Of a stretch of 64,000 bases of DNA, positions 61,785 through 64,000 are shown one piece after another. The position numbers and the translations under genes are program-made. Positions within the stretch are counted from its first letter, which is position 1, and every line of letters starts with the position of its first letter. The DNA comes from Pontibacter vulgaris. Its GTDB lineage: Bacteria > Bacteroidota > Bacteroidia > Cytophagales > Hymenobacteraceae. Location of the stretch: assembly GCF_022758145.1 (NCBI RefSeq), contig NZ_JAJVDH010000005.1:124001-188000 (forward strand), read 5' to 3'. Below the pieces are notes generated by a model. It had not been told where the DNA came from. It did not search any database and saw only the letters and a program-made list of their open reading frames with translations.

Positions 61785-62927
61785 TTAAAGTAACAAAGAC
61801 TCGATGCGGTGGGCGTGCACCATGCCCTCGCACGGCGACCAGGTAAAGATGGTAAAGCGACCATCCTGCGAGGCAACCAGCGCAATGGAGTCGCGCTGAT
61901 CGTGCACGAACTGGGCAGCCGATAAATGCCGCGTGCCGCCGCTTTGGGTAGGGTGCACCACTTCCGCGGTTCTGCCCACTATAGGCTCGGTTACAATAAT
62001 CTGCTCAACGGGTTTGCTGCCAATGGCTCGTACTATTTTAGCACCGAAGGCGAGCAGCTCATACTTGCTGTTAATAATGGTGGCGCCATCCACAGCAGTA
62101 AGTCCGGCAGTGCTGTCAATTTCCTGGCGAAGGGCGGTCTGCCATATACTTTCCCTTTTAGCATCTTCGTGTTGCCTTATCAGGTCTGCCAGCCCCGGAA
62201 ATGGCGGAACTACGGGGTAGGAGATAGGATGAACAATAGAACCGGGCCAGGAGGTAGAGCCTTCAGGCACTACAAGCAACGAGCCGCCATGCCCGTGTGC
62301 CCGCATCGAAACGGCCATCTGTACAAGTATATTTACTGAATAGTCCCAGGTGCTGGGTGAGGTGAAGCCAAGTAGCGAGGTAAGCAGTTGCGGGCAGTCT
62401 GGCAAACTGGCGCTGCCTTCATCCACAATTTTTACCTGGTCGCCTTTAAGTACAGCCACATTGGCAAATTTGCCGAAACCATCACGGCGGCGGTGTTTTA
62501 TAACCAGCAATCCCGGCTCCGAAACATCCACTACAAAACAAAAACTTCTTATCTCGCGGGTAGTGCCCCACAAGTATAATTCATCGCCATCATGCCAAAC
62601 CCCCAAATGTATACCCGGCCGCTCTACGCCAGGTGCAAGCTTGGTAAGTACTGTTGGGGAAAGCGGGAGTCGCTTCTGAAATAACAAGGGTTGCCCGCTT
62701 TGCTCAGGTGGGAGGAAAGCAAGTGAAATTCTTGGGGAGCGGCCTTCTTCGCGCCTGAGGCTGGCCCAGAAGGCGGTATCAATTACAGCTTCAATAATAC
62801 GCTTTGGCGGTGCACTTGCCAGCTCCTGCTCGCCTTGCTGATGGGCTGCATTAATATGGCGTGCAAAATGTGCCTCAACGGTTTCTGCCACTGCGCGTGC
62901 AGCCTGGTAAGTTGGTTCGCCGATCAT
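61785..62927 (-). CDS. DisA_N-like (DACNV) domain protein
   Basis: 381 aa from the ATG at 62927 (MIGEPTYQAARAV); the ORF could reach 63032, overlapping the upstream gene. The C-terminal part (about 255-381) has the diadenylate-cyclase pattern: TAVDGATIINSKYELLAFGAK, GTRHLSAAQFVHDQRDS, ALVASQDGRFTIFTW. The DGA motif is intact, but the RHR of c-di-AMP cyclases reads RHL, and the spacing is atypical. DACNV proteins are a sensor variant described in signal-transduction screens. Enzyme activity is uncertain. Confidence 0.75.
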   Translation of the reverse strand: MIGEPTYQAARAVAETVEAHFARHINAAHQQGEQELASAPPKRIIEAVIDTAFWASLRREEGRSPRISLAFLPPEQSGQPLLFQKRLPLSPTVLTKLAPGVERPGIHLGVWHDGDELYLWGTTREIRSFCFVVDVSEPGLLVIKHRRRDGFGKFANVAVLKGDQVKIVDEGSASLPDCPQLLTSLLGFTSPSTWDYSVNILVQMAVSMRAHGHGGSLLVVPEGSTSWPGSIVHPISYPVVPPFPGLADLIRQHEDAKRESIWQTALRQEIDSTAGLTAVDGATIINSKYELLAFGAKIVRAIGSKPVEQIIVTEPIVGRTAEVVHPTQSGGTRHLSAAQFVHDQRDSIALVASQDGRFTIFTWSPCEGMVHAHRIESLLL

Positions 62928-62973
62928 GATACTCCTTTTGTCGCGGTAAAAAGCTTTTAGTTTATACTTGTGC

Positions 62974-63999
62974 TTACTCAACTTTTTTGAACATCTCAGA
63001 AATGATCTCATACGAATGCACCCGGGCAGCATGGTCGTAAATAGTAGAAGTTACCATCAGCTCATCTACCTGCGTCTCATCCAGAAATGCTTGTAACCCT
63101 TTTTTAACTGTTTCGGGGCTGCCTATAAACGAGTAGCGCAGCATCTGGTGCACGGCATATTTCTCTGACCCATCCCATTCCAGGTCGTCGAGGGTAGCAA
63201 CGGGCGGTTGCATTTGTCTGGCTGTACCGCGTACCACGTTCAGGAAAGAAGCATACATGGTGGTGGCAAGTCGGTTGGCTTCTTCGTCGGTATCTGCGGC
63301 AATAACGTTCACGCAGGCCATGGCATAAGGTGCTTTCTGCTTTTCTGATGGCTTAAAGGTGTCGCGGTATACTTTAAGCGCCATTAGCAGACTTGCCGGT
63401 GCAAAGTGGCTGGCAAACGCATACGGAAAGCCAAGTATAGCAGCCAGTTGCGCGCCATACGTGCTGGAGCCTAATAACCACATGGGCACCTGTAGCCCTT
63501 CGCCCGGTACGGCACGAACCCGTGCTGTCGGGTCTGCGGGGGCAAAGTAATGCTGGATTTCCTGCACGTTCTGCGGAAACTCTTCTACGCTGCCATGCAG
63601 GTCGCGGCGCAATGCCATCGATGTAACCTGGTCGGTGCCGGGTGCGCGGCCCAGGCCTAAATCTATCCTCTCCGGATATAAAGACTCCAGCGTGCCAAAT
63701 TGCTCGGCTACTACCAGCGGCGCATGGTTGGGGAGCATAATACCACCAGAGCCTACGCGTATTTTTTTAGTGCCTCCGGCCACGTAGCCAATTAAAACTG
63801 CAGTGGCAGAGCTGGCAATGCCAGCCATGTTGTGGTGTTCGGCCATCCAATAACGTTTCAGGCCCAGGCGCTCGGCATTTTGTGCCAGGTCTAATGTGTT
63901 CTTAAACGAATCAGCAACAGTTTTGCCGGCCAGTATCGGCACCAGGTCCAGCACCGACAACGGAATATCAGACAGTTTTTTAGCAGTAGTTGCCATCAT
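62974..63999 (-). CDS. LLM-class flavin-dependent monooxygenase (luciferase-like)
   Basis: 341 aa, starting at the MM pair near the right edge (63999 or 63996). The TIM-barrel luciferase-like monooxygenase is marked by [43 protein letters not shown] and [16 protein letters not shown], which are the hallmark of the MsnO8/LLM family. The C-terminus has [34 protein letters not shown]. It oxidises a small molecule with reduced flavin; the substrate is not predictable. Its stop is 46 bp from the downstream DACNV start, suggesting an operon. Confidence 0.92.
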   Translation of the reverse strand: MMATTAKKLSDIPLSVLDLVPILAGKTVADSFKNTLDLAQNAERLGLKRYWMAEHHNMAGIASSATAVLIGYVAGGTKKIRVGSGGIMLPNHAPLVVAEQFGTLESLYPERIDLGLGRAPGTDQVTSMALRRDLHGSVEEFPQNVQEIQHYFAPADPTARVRAVPGEGLQVPMWLLGSSTYGAQLAAILGFPYAFASHFAPASLLMALKVYRDTFKPSEKQKAPYAMACVNVIAADTDEEANRLATTMYASFLNVVRGTARQMQPPVATLDDLEWDGSEKYAVHQMLRYSFIGSPETVKKGLQAFLDETQVDELMVTSTIYDHAARVHSYEIISEMFKKVE

Positions 64000-64000
64000 A

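Noticed and set aside
1..64000. CRISPR array, rRNA genes, IS transposase
   Set aside because: No regularly spaced short repeats, rRNA-like sequence or DDE transposase motifs were seen.

Overview
The window looks like a chromosomal segment of a Bacteroidota member, most likely Cytophagales (Hymenobacteraceae, Pontibacter-like). This rests on -7 boxes of the TAnnTTTG type, C-terminal type IX secretion (T9SS) sorting domains, a CHU_C gliding-type C-terminus, a TonB-dependent receptor with an N-terminal carboxypeptidase-like domain, a VirE-N-type primase and a Bacteroidota-type tyrosine integrase. The genus is inferred from gene content and the very frequent AAGTATA/TATACTT heptamer; it was not tested.

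Region 1 (1-25.7 kb) is mostly ordinary chromosome: a truncated alpha/beta hydrolase, a polyprenyl diphosphate synthase, a methyltransferase, a TlpA-like lipoprotein, aconitase, a large secreted subtilase, PaaN, an iron-type TonB receptor with a PepSY membrane partner behind two matched 19-bp operator-like palindromes, and a response regulator. The response regulator converges on a five-gene stressosome-type operon (RsbR, RsbS, RsbT, an ATPase-PP2C fusion and a two-ATPase histidine kinase). A DUF4136 lipoprotein, tRNA-Pro, and a two-gene outer-membrane/T9SS type B cluster follow.

Region 2 (25.76-47.15 kb) is an AT-rich integrated island in the 3' end of tRNA-Arg(TCG), bounded by a 33-bp perfect direct repeat. 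It has a tyrosine integrase beside the intact tRNA, a primase-helicase, a serine resolvase and no visible conjugation or capsid genes. Its cargo looks like stacked defence modules: a YVDD reverse transcriptase with a small membrane protein; an unknown helical protein; an HNH-HIT pair; a PUA/EVE-like reader next to a fused GmrSD-type nuclease; a free-standing HNH endonuclease; and a Wadjet-like SMC operon in permuted order (C-D-A-B). The Wadjet cassette is bracketed by ~98-bp direct repeats that carry conserved inverted arms. Palindromes, a tRNA-anticodon-arm mimic and shared end repeats lie near the island's replication and integration genes.

Region 3 (47.2-64 kb) returns to core chromosome: Ohr, SucC, two AI-2E-type permeases, a LolD-like ATPase, a conserved 266-aa protein, a dispersed-repeat-like intergenic stretch, RecQ, GNAT, HAD and YdcF-like enzymes, small conserved proteins, a lipoprotein, a DisA-like (DACNV) protein and a luciferase-like monooxygenase.

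All domain assignments were made by eye from translated sequence; no database search was run.
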